A stretch of 64,000 nucleotides of DNA from Obelidium mucronatum (Eukaryota; Chytridiomycota; Chytridiomycetes; Chytridiales; Chytriomycetaceae), in contig JAIVFH010000048.1 in the NCBI GenBank assembly GCA_025765595.1, positions 1 through 64,000 on the forward strand, read 5' to 3'. The position numbers were made by a program, and so were the translations under genes. A model generated the notes under the pieces. It worked only from the letters and a program-made list of their open reading frames with translations. It was not told the DNA's origin and made no database searches. Shown here one piece after another: positions 8,549-18,006 of this stretch; positions within the stretch are counted from its first letter, which is position 1, and each line of letters begins with the position of its first letter.

Positions 8549-9525
8549 TTATTCATCCTCTTCTTCCTCATCCCCTTCCACTCCTTCACCATCATCTTTG
8601 CTGGCGTCTTCATCATCCTCCTTGTCATCCTTTTCTTGTTGTTCCCCCTCGGCTTCCATTTGGTCTTCGCTTTCGTTTCTAATAACTCTTTTCTTCTTTG
8701 AAATTCTGTTCTGGATGTCTGCGTTTCTCAAGTCTGCGAGACACCACATAATGAAATCCGCTTGGACAGGCTCATGGAAGGGAATCAGGTGAGCGGTTTG
8801 ATCGAACCACTTGGCACACTGTTCCGCCGCGGACGTGTTAAACCTTCCCTTTCCATTTGCAGGCCCTCCTGACGTCAATTCCTTGAATTTTGCTGGATCG
8901 CAATGCTCTGTACAGAAGTTGTCCCTGTGCATCCGAAAATGGAACCTGTCAACCACAAACGTAGCAGTCTTGTACAAGAACCTGATTCCAACAAAGATCA
9001 GTGGTAAGTTTAAGAACAGTACACTATATAATAAACAGAGTGCATAATAAAAAATAAGTAAGTGCACCTTTCATATATTGTGAATTTTCCTGCAACGTGT
9101 CGGGCGCGTAGGGATTGGAGCAAGCGGCAGGCTCTATCGTAGAAAAAAAAGGTAGGTACTTCGCCCATTTGCGCAAAACAGTGGCATAAGAAGCGAGAAA
9201 TAAAGGTAGAAGACTCAAAAGAGTACATCTTAGATATTCCAATGATCATGCCGCAGCTCCACACAGCCATAAATATTCCAGGCAGGAACCGCTGCTTCAG
9301 ACTGTACTTGAACCGCTGATCCGCTACTAACTCTTTTTCTTGTGTATCAATATGCACTGTAGATGTTCGCGTTTTCTTGGACTTTCGCGTCGCTTTAAAG
9401 TCATTGTTCCACTGTTTCCCAATGATTTCCTGGACAGTCGCGTTGTGAGAGCTGAGTCCGCAGGTACTCAAAACAGTGTCTGTCTTTTTTCGCTTGCAGC
9501 TAGAGATGATGCACTCATTCTTCAC
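8549..9525 (-). CDS. KDZ-like transposase fragment (CxC-associated type)
   Basis: The first exon (9525 to about 9077) holds a motif series ending GEVPTFFFYDRACRLL. The second exon (about 8985 to 8549) begins FLYKTATFVVDRFHF, then CTEHCDP, and later NTSAAEQCAKWF. This pattern (FYD, then VDRFHF..H...C, then N.S..EQ...WF) is what I associate with the KDZ (Kyakuja-Dileera-Zisupton) transposases of fungi. An intron with donor GTGCAC joins the two exons in frame as GAA-AG/G. The C-terminus is a long acidic tail. No complete N-terminal domain is visible upstream, so this is probably a truncated copy. The assignment is from motif memory only. Confidence 0.55.
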
Positions 9526-10122
9526 GGGATGTTGGCCAACATTACAAAGGTATGGGTTTGTTATAGTTTAGCGCTCACCTTCTAATTGCGAAAACGAGAC
9601 CAATAGGAAGTTGCAACCACATGCAATCCCATCTTTGGGATCTTCACTTCCTCGTTTCTTGCGTGCTCAAATAACGGGGACTTCAAGTTCCACTTGGACA
9701 GCAAGAATTCAACGTTCGGGATCAACTTCAGTGTTGTGGTGGATGAGGAAGACGCGGAACCGCCTGTGGTATGGCCAGCGCTATACCTACCGGATCGAAA
9801 CGTGGTGATCCCAGCGGAGCATGGGGAGGCGATTGTTTCCATGTTCAAGCATGAAAAACATGGGACCAGGATGTGGCATTCAGGGGAGCGACGATTTGTG
9901 GAGGCAGCGGAGTTGGCGGCGGAGGCAGATACTAGAAAGCGGAGAATCTCGCTGATTCTGGCAGATGGAATGGGAACAGCGAGTTGGGCGGTGAAGCGCA
10001 ACCAGGACAGGTTGGTGGGAAGCGCTGTGGTGGAGAAGCGGGGAGTTACCTTCAACATTAATCGCGATGCCACAGATCGCAATCGGAAGATACGGGAATC
10101 GGTTTTGCAAGCCCTGGGTTGA
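9500..10122 (+). CDS. Unrecognised ORF linked to the repeat family (two exons)
   Basis: The exon ending at 9549 is joined by a 57-nt intron (9550-9606, GTATGG donor, CAATAG acceptor) to an exon running to the TGA at 10122. The reading stays in phase and gives LANITKEVATTCNPIFGIF, then a Val/Asp/Glu-rich stretch and a basic C-terminus. The last codons also occur at bases 1-25 of the window and, in degenerate form, at the start of repeat copy C. The ORF is therefore part of a dispersed element, not a single-copy gene. The N-terminal side overlaps the antisense KDZ-like ORF, and the true start is not clear. I recognise no domain. Confidence 0.5.
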
Positions 10123-10442
10123 GCAATGTGTACTTATTTACTTATTTACTTATTTACTTATATATTTATTGATAATAAACAGCCTTAATAAACAGCCTTA
10201 TTTTATACATTTTTTGTGGCTTATTCTTGAGTTTTAGTGACAGTTGGGGGTTAGCGGCCTGTGAACAAGTGGCTTGCGGCTCGCGCCCTACATAAAAAGG
10301 TACAGAGCGGCCTGCCAACAGGCCGTGGCAAAGGTCGCAAGCGGCCCGCTAGCGGCTTGTCAGCAGGTCGCAAGCGGCCCGTGAGTGGCTCCCGACGCGA
10401 CCAGTATCGCGACTCGCAAGGTCCGGCTCGCTTCCCCAATTG
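10098..10442 (+). repeat. Repeat family copy B
   Basis: This copy aligns with 1-345 along its full length with few differences. It includes the ORF end, the ACTTATTT microsatellite, the doubled TAATAAACAGCC motif and the GC-rich tail. The tail ends CCCC-AATTG and is followed immediately by the reverse transcriptase fragment. Confidence 0.9.
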
Positions 10443-11290
10443 CAATAGACCCAGCAATATATGACGAGCTAGAAAAAGAAATAACAACAGACCAAATCAT
10501 GGAAGCACTCAGACAAATGGGAAAAAACAAGGCACCAGGACCATCAGGGACTACAAGGGAATGCTGCTGATGGGGGGAACTGAAGCATGCAAGTACTTCC
10601 GCACAGTCATCCAACTATGCAAAGACTTCATGTTCACACCAGAAACCTGGACAAAGAGAAACATCCGACCAATCCCAAAATCAGAAGAGTGGGCTGGAGA
10701 CCTCCTAAAAACAAGGCCAATTGCCCTGCACCGTATAAACTAATGGAAACCATCTGGTACAACCCGCTCAAGAAAATCCTAATGGAAAACAAACAGGAAC
10801 TGGCAGGCCAAAACTTCAGCGTCCTCCCAGGGGAGTCAACAGAAACCTCCCTACAAATGATTAATGCCATCATTGAGTACTGTAAAGAAAGGAGCATGAC
10901 AGCATACCTCCAATTTAATGACATTGCAAAGGCCTTCGGCCCCACAGCAGTAATGAGAAGCCACAGGAGGCTGAAAATCCCATATAAATACTCAGCATGG
11001 AAATGGGACACACAACAACACATGACAGTAAAAGTACTAACCAAATTTGGACCAACAGAAGGCTTCAAATGCGGAACCGTTATACAGCAGGGGAGTGTAC
11101 TGGCCCCCCTAGAATGGAGAATCTTCTGGGACACACTGCTATGCACTCTAGACAAAGAAACAGAAGGGATAATAGACGGCACTACAACCGGCCAGACCCT
11201 ACAAGAGCGGCTCACGGGGGAAGCATTTGTGGATGACACAGGGGCCTTTGCTGGAAACTGGACGGAGGCCGAAAAGCAAGCTGCACTAAC
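10443..11290 (+). pseudogene. Degenerate non-LTR reverse transcriptase fragment
   Basis: The reading frame shifts at least twice, near 10560 and 10740. The pieces together follow the LINE reverse transcriptase order: MGKNKAPGPSG, a RPIPKSE/KTRPIAL segment, a helix with LQFNDIAKAF in place of the usual catalytic Asp block, GVLAP-like SVLAPLEW, and the active-site FVDD near 11232. It lacks the N-terminal endonuclease and the C-terminal part. Its base composition (A-rich, regular CCA/ACA codons) differs from that of the copia element. It sits between two 62-bp direct copies of the repeat-family tail. Confidence 0.8.
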
Positions 11291-11352
11291 GTGAGCGGCT
11301 CGTGACGCGACCGGTATCGTGACTCGCGAGGTCCGGCTCGCTTCCCCAATTG
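11291..11352 (+). repeat. Repeat family copy D (62-bp tail only)
   Basis: It matches 10381-10442 with a few substitutions and again ends CCCC-AATTG. It starts abruptly after the reverse transcriptase fragment, so the fragment is bracketed by 62-bp direct repeats. Confidence 0.85.
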
Positions 11353-11538
11353 CGCTACTGCTATTGGAGTCGGAGTTGTCGAAGTCGGAGTCGTTGGAGC
11401 TGCCGTCTGGGGAGGAATTTTCCGTCTTATTCTTTTGAAAGGGATGTTTCTTTTTTGATTGTTTGGTTCTACGAGGTGACTGTCGGTGCTGAGGCAGAAC
11501 TTCAACATTGTCTTTAACAATTTGGTTGGTTCTGGCTG

Positions 11539-11940
11539 CTACTCTTCCTGGTCTTCCTGGTCCTCATCCAGGAGCACACCCCCTTGACCGACTGGACGAA
11601 CGCGGCCGGCCGCAAGGTGAAAACAGTATCCATTGAAGACGTCACTAATGGGGAACGGTTTAAAGTTGTCCCTCATGTACGTCATTACGTGGTGCTGCAG
11701 CACCGCCACGGACACATTTCCTGGTGGAGGCTTGATGCCGCCTGCCGCGCATGTGGCAAGTACCCCTGGGGTGGGCAAGTGGCCCAACCACATGAAACCA
11801 TTGAGAACAATCCTGTTTGGAGTTAATGGCGGATCCCACACCAGACCTGGAGGCGGAGGAGGTGCCAGTTTGGGCTGAGCGTTGTGGTGGGTCTTGCATG
11901 CGGAGCGTACGTGAGCAGATGCTTGCCGGAGGTGAGGACA
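11539..11940 (-). CDS. Unrecognised minus-strand ORF, C-terminal part of a gene
   Basis: The minus strand is open from about 11940 to a stop at 11539. It gives a Pro-rich segment (APPPPPGLVWDPPL), a middle part (HHVMTYMRDNFKPFPISDVF) and an acidic end (DEDQEDQEE). There is no ATG at the upstream end, so earlier exons or a truncation are implied. Codon use looks coding, but no domain is recognised. Because of the setting among transposon debris, it may belong to a mobile element. Confidence 0.35.
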   Translation of the reverse strand, partial: CPHLRQASAHVRSACKTHHNAQPKLAPPPPPGLVWDPPLTPNRIVLNGFMWLGHLPTPGVLATCAAGGIKPPPGNVSVAVLQHHVMTYMRDNFKPFPISDVFNGYCFHLAAGRVRPVGQGGVLLDEDQEDQEE

Positions 11941-12217
11941 GACCCAACTTTTGGGGTCAGAATTGTTATCTCTAAGTGCCTATCAATTAATCACACAAAT
12001 TGGAAATGTTAACCCTTCTCAAGTAAGTTTATTGTTGTTGTTATCTCCTCCAAGTGATGCTTCACATTTCATGAATTTATTCACTACAAAGTAGGCTTTG
12101 TGGTTTGCATGCAATTAAGAATTTATTAAAGTTGAGATAGTGCAGTTAAGAAATGGCAGTGGCTTTGAACATTATCTGGTGAGACAAATATTCAAAGTTA
12201 GGCTTGTGAGATAAATT
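11941..12217. other. AT-rich stretch, no feature seen
   Basis: I see no ORF with support, no tRNA-like fold and no clear repeat in this stretch between two unrecognised minus-strand ORFs. Confidence 0.4.
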
Positions 12218-13193
12218 TTAAAGGTTCTCTGTAAGGCAAATATTAAAATTGTTAATAAACATGCAGGAAGATGAGAAAAAAATGTATTTCACATCTGCAG
12301 TAACAATAAAGCCAACTGGCATTGGAAAATACACAGCATCATTCTTCTTTCTCCACACATTGGGCTCCCCGCCCTCAAGTTCTTTTGTAACATCAATCCA
12401 ATCCCCCCCTCCAATTTTTTCATACACAAAACGGGTCGGAGTGTATTTGACATTGCATACCTTCTTGTCCAATGGGATTACAAACTCAATGGTTGGGAGC
12501 GGTTCTGCCCGGAATGAGGCCAAGATTGCTTGACTTTGAAGATCATTTTTGAATTCCGAAGCTTGCAGCCCATCTTTAGTGTACAGGTAGGGAGACAAGT
12601 TTTTTGGAGTCATTGACACTTCAATGCCAAACGCATTTGCTGCAACTGCAAATTTGGCAGTGTGGCCGGCAATAATGGATACTTGAATTAAGTATGATTC
12701 CTCCAGAGGAATCACTCGGTAGAGTTGGTCACAACTTGTGTCTTGATTGTCAGAGTCAATTTTTGCCTCATTGACGGAGGGAGGCAGAACCTTCGGTGGC
12801 AGGGGTGTCTTTTGAGGATGGACTTTTCCAGTCAACAAGTAATGGAATTTGTCAACGCCAAGCCTGCCTAAACCTAGGGGCTGCCCGTTTGAGCCCAACA
12901 AAACAGGTTTCGAACTTGAGGCCGCCAACAACGAGTTAATAGAAGATCCTATACAAGTAGTCGTTATATTGCAGAATTAAAGATAAATGTACAATATCAC
13001 CTGAAGATACTCCAAGCGGTGCTTTAAGTTTGTTTTTGAGAGATGTCTTGTGGACTTTGACAATCACTCTCGATCACTTGGTCGACATCGTCAGGAGTTG
13101 GTTCTTGACCGTGGACCTTTTTGAATGATGCCCGAGCTTGGTTCAAAGCAGCATCAAGCTCGGCAGACCATTTAAGCTTGATCGCTTTTGACA
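12218..13193 (-). CDS. Unrecognised protein gene with an intron and one frame break
   Basis: The likely ATG is at 13193 (MSKAIKLKWSAELDAALNQA). A one-base frame change near 13075 leads into TSLKNKLKAPLGVSS, and a short intron with acceptor TTGTATAG near 12955 continues in frame to the long last exon (stop at 12218). The last exon holds beta-like segments such as TIEFVIPLDKKVCNVKYTP and VYFPMPVGFIVTADVKYIF. No known family is recognised. The frame break may be an assembly indel or decay. Its position among transposons makes a mobile-element origin possible. Confidence 0.4.
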
Positions 13194-13540
13194 TGTGTGA
13201 ATTTCGAAAACTTTGTAAATCTCACAAATTGAATCGGCTGCTGTTTTAAAACACCATTAAAAAATGATCAAATAGCCAAGGAGTGATAAATCAAATTCCA
13301 ACAATTACAGGGCTTAAAAGATGGCTTGTATCTTTTTATTGGCTGATCATCTAATGACGCCATAGACGCTATCTCATGGAGCAGCTCCTGGCGCTTCAAA
13401 TGCACCTTTTTTTTGAGTATTGACATAGAATTATGTAAACTGTGTGGGTTTTATTGAAACAGAATAGAACAAGTATCAAATCGAAGAAAAAAAAACACAT
13501 TTGCAAAAAACCAGTAAAAAACACCATCCAACAACTGCAG
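13194..13540. other. Stretch without a supported gene
   Basis: AT-rich sequence lies between two unrelated ORFs. Nothing is supported beyond short chance ORFs. Confidence 0.4.
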
Positions 13541-14290
13541 TATGACATCCTTCTCCAGCATAGCCGCAAGATACATCTCCCAGAAACGCGTTGCACAAGG
13601 ATCAACAGCGTTTGATCGCCAGTTCCGATCCCACTTCGGGATGGATGTCGGTGGTGTCTTGCGAAGATGTCTGGCAAGAGCTGGCTGCTGCAAATCTTCA
13701 TGTATCCCTCAAAAAGGTTCATCTTTTATGGGCTTTATTTCACTTAAAGGTTTATGCCTCAATTGATGTGTCATCCTGTCGATTTGGAACAACACCTCCA
13801 ACGTGGCGAAAATGGGTGAAGATAGTGCTTGATCGTTTACTCCAGTTGGATGTTGTAAGTAGCTCTCTTTTGTAATGTATACGAGATCGCCACAGCATTA
13901 GGAGTTTCAAAAATTGTTCATGTTTCTGGTGGTGTTCCTGCCGGGGATTGGCCAGATCTGAAATTGGCCCGTTCAATGCTCGTGCCACGACTACTTCCAG
14001 GGGAGCGTGTCGCTGCTGACAAAGGCTATTGGGAGTAAGGTGGGAATGGGAGTTTTGTGACTCCAGTGACAAACAGAGCCAACGAGCCAGCCATTGATAC
14101 CCACAATATTGTCCTTAAAAAGATGGGTGCCCGGCACAAAACAGTCAACAAAAGAATGAAAGATTATCAGATTTTAAAGTCGTACCGTGGCAAGCGAGAA
14201 GAGTTTCCAAAAGTGTTCTTTGTTGTTGCTAACCTCACACAAATTAAATTACGGACCGAACCACTTTATTTTCTTGAATCTCTTTGTTAA
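13541..14290 (+). pseudogene. DDE_Tnp_4 (Harbinger-like) transposase, internally deleted copy
   Basis: The N-terminal part reads HVSLKKVHLLWALFHLKVYA and then a helix-turn-helix-like TPPTWRKWVK segment. After a short intron near 13857-13900 the frame continues ALGVSKIVHVSGGVPAGDWP, RLLPGERVAADKGYW, and an end that matches the second copy. The block that holds the first catalytic Asp (VDGID in the copy at 15196) is absent, and a TAA follows GYWE near 14037. The copy is therefore unable to make an active enzyme. The order of motifs is that of DDE superfamily endonucleases of the PIF/Harbinger type. Confidence 0.7.
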
Positions 14291-14786
14291 AAACAAACGA
14301 AATTGAATAAATAGATAAATGTGTTTTTTTTTCTCATCTTCCAGGGTGGCAAATTGAAGTAGGGAAGAAAATTTGCCATGAAATTCAATGAGGATAGAAA
14401 TGTGCACTTGTACAGAGTTGAGAAAATTTTCATTTTGGTGTGAATCTGTTTGGCAACAAAGTCTTTGTTTTGAGCTTTTTTGAGGTGAGCTATTTCTGTT
14501 GATTTCGCGTTTCCCTGGATTATTTTCAGTTTTAGTGATTTTTTTACCCATTTTTGCTTTCTTTTAAAAATAAGGAGTATTTACTTCATCGGTCAAGTTT
14601 TTGATTTGCTTCTCGTACAATGTGATTGGATCTTTTCCAGGCAGGAACTTTTTGATATTCGGTTGGACTTCCGTCAACATGACGTCTTCTCGTTAACGTT
14701 CACTCAGATGATTATGCTAGGTTGAAAATTCTCATAGTTTTCAAGTATATATTGCAAAAGAAGAAATTTGTGAAGTTAAATTGCTA
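14291..14786 (-). other. Stretch with a possible small minus-strand ORF
   Basis: A minus-strand ATG near 14680 starts MLTEVQPNIKKFLPGKDPI and may continue by splicing into a Lys-rich segment (LKKAQNKDFVAKQIHTK). I could not find a splice that keeps frame, and no domain is recognised. Otherwise the stretch is AT-rich without a feature. Confidence 0.2.
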
Positions 14787-14811
14787 CAGGAGAGCACGCG
14801 AATATCAATTT
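14787..14811. repeat. 25-bp target-site duplication flanking repeat copy C (left)
   Basis: The 25 bases starting CAGGAGAGCACGCG are repeated exactly at 15033-15057. A duplication of this length is typical of target-primed insertion of LINE or SINE elements and unlike that of LTR or most DNA elements. Confidence 0.9.
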
Positions 14812-15032
14812 CTGCTAGCGGGCCGCTTGCAACCTGTGCCACGGCCTGTTGGCAAGCCGCTCTGTACCTTTTTATGTGGGGCGTGAGCCGCAAGCCACTG
14901 GTTCACAGGCCGCTACCCCCCAACCATCACTAAAACTCAAGAATAAGTCACAAAAATTGTATCAAAGAAGGAAGACAGCTGTTTATTATCAATAAATAAT
15001 TAAATAAGTAAATAAGTACACATTGCTTAAAC
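14812..15032 (-). repeat. Repeat family copy C, bounded by target-site duplications
   Basis: This reverse-oriented copy corresponds to about bases 15-245 of copy A. In its own orientation it starts just at the ORF end (GGTTTAAGCAATG) and stops inside the GC-rich tail at CGCTAGCAG. An exact 25-bp duplication on both sides proves that this short piece inserted as a unit. The duplication at the 3' side begins AAATTG, close to the AATTG that follows the other copies. Confidence 0.9.
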
Positions 15033-15057
15033 CAGGAGAGCACGCGAATATCAATTT

Positions 15058-16012
15058 ATTTATTTTATTTTAAATAATATTTCTTAATAATATTTTTGAC
15101 ACCCAAAGGCAGGTTCCCTCCTCATCTTCACTTGAGTAATCTGACAAACGGCTCCAAAGATTTGATGGTGCTCCGATGGGCTTCCACGATACATTTTACA
15201 CAAGATTTGGAAATCCTTCAACCGTCCATTCATGCCTTGACTGCATCAATGACAAGTTTCGGTTATACTTCTTGACAGCAACAGTGGCAGTCCGACCTTT
15301 GATTGGTATTAGGATGCGATCAGGCTCTCCCAAGTACCCACAATCAGCATCCACCTTTTCTCCTTGACGAAGCTTTGGCAAAAGGTTTGTCCGAACCATT
15401 TTAATATCAGGCCATTCACCGCATGGTACGCCACCAGACACATGGACAAATTTAGAGACACCAATTGCACTAGCAACTTGATAGCGAAGGCCAGCATGCT
15501 TGAACTTATGACTAAAAAGCCCTTTGTTGAATGGTCGGGTCTCCTGAATAAGAACGTCAATGCCGTCAACGTAGCACGATGGAACCATGCTGTTCCAACC
15601 TTCAAATCTATCCTCAAAATGAATCTAAGAAAATATTCTTTCAAATACGGATACACCCAAACATCACAGCAAATAAAATAAAAGTTACCTCATTCATGCC
15701 ATTGAAGATGCGAATCATTTGCCATACAGTTTGTCGGACTTGTTTTAAAGGTTGACGATGATGACAACTCTGTGTTGTATTCCTTGAGGAAATTCAGAGA
15801 CACCAGAGGAAGTGGACCTTAGTTAGCTTGTCAGCCAAGACTGGCTCTGCGACGATGAGCCAAAGGTCTACAGCTGATTGAATAGAAAGGCCAAACTTAG
15901 CCACAAACCGCTGTTTCTAAACAAGCTTCTTGCGGTAGAAGGAATCTCCTGACAGATTGAGTAGCGTGGCAGCGCGAGAAACCATGAGGGTGAGTTGCTT
16001 GTTCCAGTCCAT
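15058..16012 (-). pseudogene. DDE_Tnp_4 (Harbinger-like) transposase, second copy with stop and shifts
   Basis: The ATG at 16012 starts MDWNKQLTLMVSRAATLLNL. An in-frame TAG follows after about 33 codons, and further shifts occur near 15790 and 15210. An intron of about 65 nt near 15690-15625 leads to HFEDRFEGWNSMVPSCYVDG, with the first catalytic Asp in VDGID, then TRPFNKGLFSHKFKHAGLRY, GVSKFVHVSGGVPCGEWPD and KVDADCGYLGE. The end of the protein is found out of frame down to about 15060. It is the same family as 13541-14290 but diverged. Either decay or assembly indels may explain the breaks; the TAG argues for decay. Confidence 0.7.
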
Positions 16013-16608
16013 ATGAAAAGAGTTGTTTGATTTTTTGGAAGAAGTTTTTTGATAAGTGATTGCTCAGCATTTGTTAAGTCTGTAAATGAGTTAGGTCTGT
16101 AAATGAGTTTTCAGAGGCTTTCAGTGTCACGTGCCTGTCCGCACGACTTACAAGGCATGCGGGTGCTTCACGGCAAATTTACAAGACAATTTGGAGACAC
16201 TGAAACACAATTTTGAGACACCGAAACACTATTCTGAGCCACCCAAAGTTGAATCTGAGCCACCCAGTTTGCAAATATATGCAAAACATGCGATTCCATT
16301 CAATTCAGCCAGCAAATCACCCAAACTCATCAAAATACTGAAGGTGCGCTATTCAGCCAATGTTTTCGCAACTGACATTATTTTTTTTTATTTTTTTTTT
16401 CACTCGATTCTAAAGAAAAAAACCACACAGTTGTGAACACCAGGGGATTCTTTTCAGCTACAACAAATAGGTAAGGAATTGCACTTTCATTTTAATGGAA
16501 GACACTCATTGAAGATTCATTTCGAATGCCATGCAAATTTTCATGGGCTTGTTGAAACAAGGGTATAAAACTTGAAGAAAAAAAAAAACGAACATCCTCA
16601 AGTTCAGA
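16013..16608. other. Stretch without a supported gene
   Basis: A short plus-strand reading near 16190-16275 shows a repeated HNFETPKHYSEPPKVESEPP pattern caused by a small internal repeat. No gene start, domain or RNA fold is supported here. Confidence 0.35.
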
Positions 16609-17736
16609 AATGGCTGGCCAGAATCTTGGTGCTACCCACTGGACTGTCGACGACTCCAAGCGCTTGCTACCAATTGTCAAGAAGAACCCTGGCATGAAAG
16701 GAGCAGGAGTAAAGCCATGGACGGCTGGTTTGGGAAGTTCAGTGCTTCTTGCTTGAACTCCAAGTTGAAAGTCTGTCAAACTGCTCTTCAAAAGAATGCT
16801 GGTAAGTTCTTTATTGTTGTGTGAGTTAGGAGTTAGTTTCTTCCTGACATCTGTTCTATTTTAAGATTGGGAGCCAGGGACCAAGAAGCCACCACCTGAC
16901 ATTGCTGGACACCTGAGACAACAAGATGACAAATCTAATGACGACGACTATGAAGATGACTCAGATGTTGAAAACTTTGTGCCTTCTCTGCTTCAGGAAG
17001 TTAACGGTGCTCCGCCAAGCCCCCACCTGCAAAGAAGCGTCGTCAGACTGCCCCAACTGTTCCAATCCCAGCCAGTCCAAAGTTTACTGGCGTGGATCCA
17101 TTTCTGATTCAACGCGTCATGGGTGGCAAGAACTGGAAGAAATACTGTGCTCAAGAAATCCATGAGTACAATGCAAAGATGGGATACAGACCTACTCTGC
17201 CTACTGTGACGGCACCACCTCCTGCAACTCAAGTGCAATCATTGGTCTATTCAAAAGCAGGAGTCAAAGCAGCAAAGAACTTTCACTCCAACCTTCGTCT
17301 TCATGAGGTCGTTTGGTTCTATGATGCTGGATCAAAGCTGTGGAAGGTGATCGTGTTTTTGCGACTGATTCACGATACTACTTTTGTAATTTCAGTCTCA
17401 CCTGATGGCAGAAAGCTGCTGTACAACATCACCGTCCAACATTCAGAGTCTTCTTTCTACGTTGACCCACGTGACAAGGGTGCTCAATTGGCTTCAACTC
17501 AAGCCATCATCGGGTATTTCGGAAATGATCCTGGAGCTGAAGAGTTTGTCTACGAAGTGAATATGCCTGAAGCAGTTGACTCAAATGAGCTGGAATCTTG
17601 TTTTATTCACACCCTTGTGAAGACGCGGGATGTTCGCAATGGTCATGAATTAATGGCGAAGAAGAATGTAGCAGTTGCTCAAACCTACTTGGTATCGGGA
17701 CAGAAGTCGGAGCAGCGTTGTAGTACCCGGTCTTGA
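16609..17736 (+). CDS. Unrecognised two-exon gene with two frame breaks
   Basis: The ATG at 16609 begins MAGQNLGATHWTVDDSKRLL. A frame change near 16718 and an intron (donor GTAAGT near 16801, acceptor TTTTAAG near 16865) lead to an acidic stretch and then, after another one-base change near 17012, to KPPPAKKRRQTAPTVPIPAS, which looks like a nuclear-localisation segment. The last 215 residues are open to the TGA at 17736 and contain FVISVSPDGRKLLYNITV. I recognise no family. It may be a damaged gene or an intact gene with assembly indels. Confidence 0.4.
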
Positions 17737-18006
17737 TTTTAATTTTAATAAACGTTCATTGCTCTTTTCTTTATTTTAATGAGATTTGCGTGATCTCCAG
17801 TCTGAATTCTGCGGCTGTGTAAATATATGTTCTTGGCAGAATAAATTTATGTTCACTGGTGCAAAGGTCTTAATCAGTGGAAAACTCCCAGTTCAGAATT
17901 GTTTTAAAACAATTGTGTGAATGGATTCACCTGTCAAGCATCTACTAATGCATCTAAAAGATCTTTATTGATGAATAAAATGAATGGGGTGAAAAGGGAG
18001 GCAATT
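17737..18006. other. Intergenic stretch, nothing seen
   Basis: AT-rich spacer between two 3' ends. It marks the border between the transposon-rich block and the gene-dense block. Confidence 0.5.

Noticed and set aside
10443..11290. Group II intron or retron reverse transcriptase
   Set aside because: Motif order and the FVDD site with LINE-type fingers fit a eukaryotic non-LTR element; no ribozyme domains or msr/msd are present.
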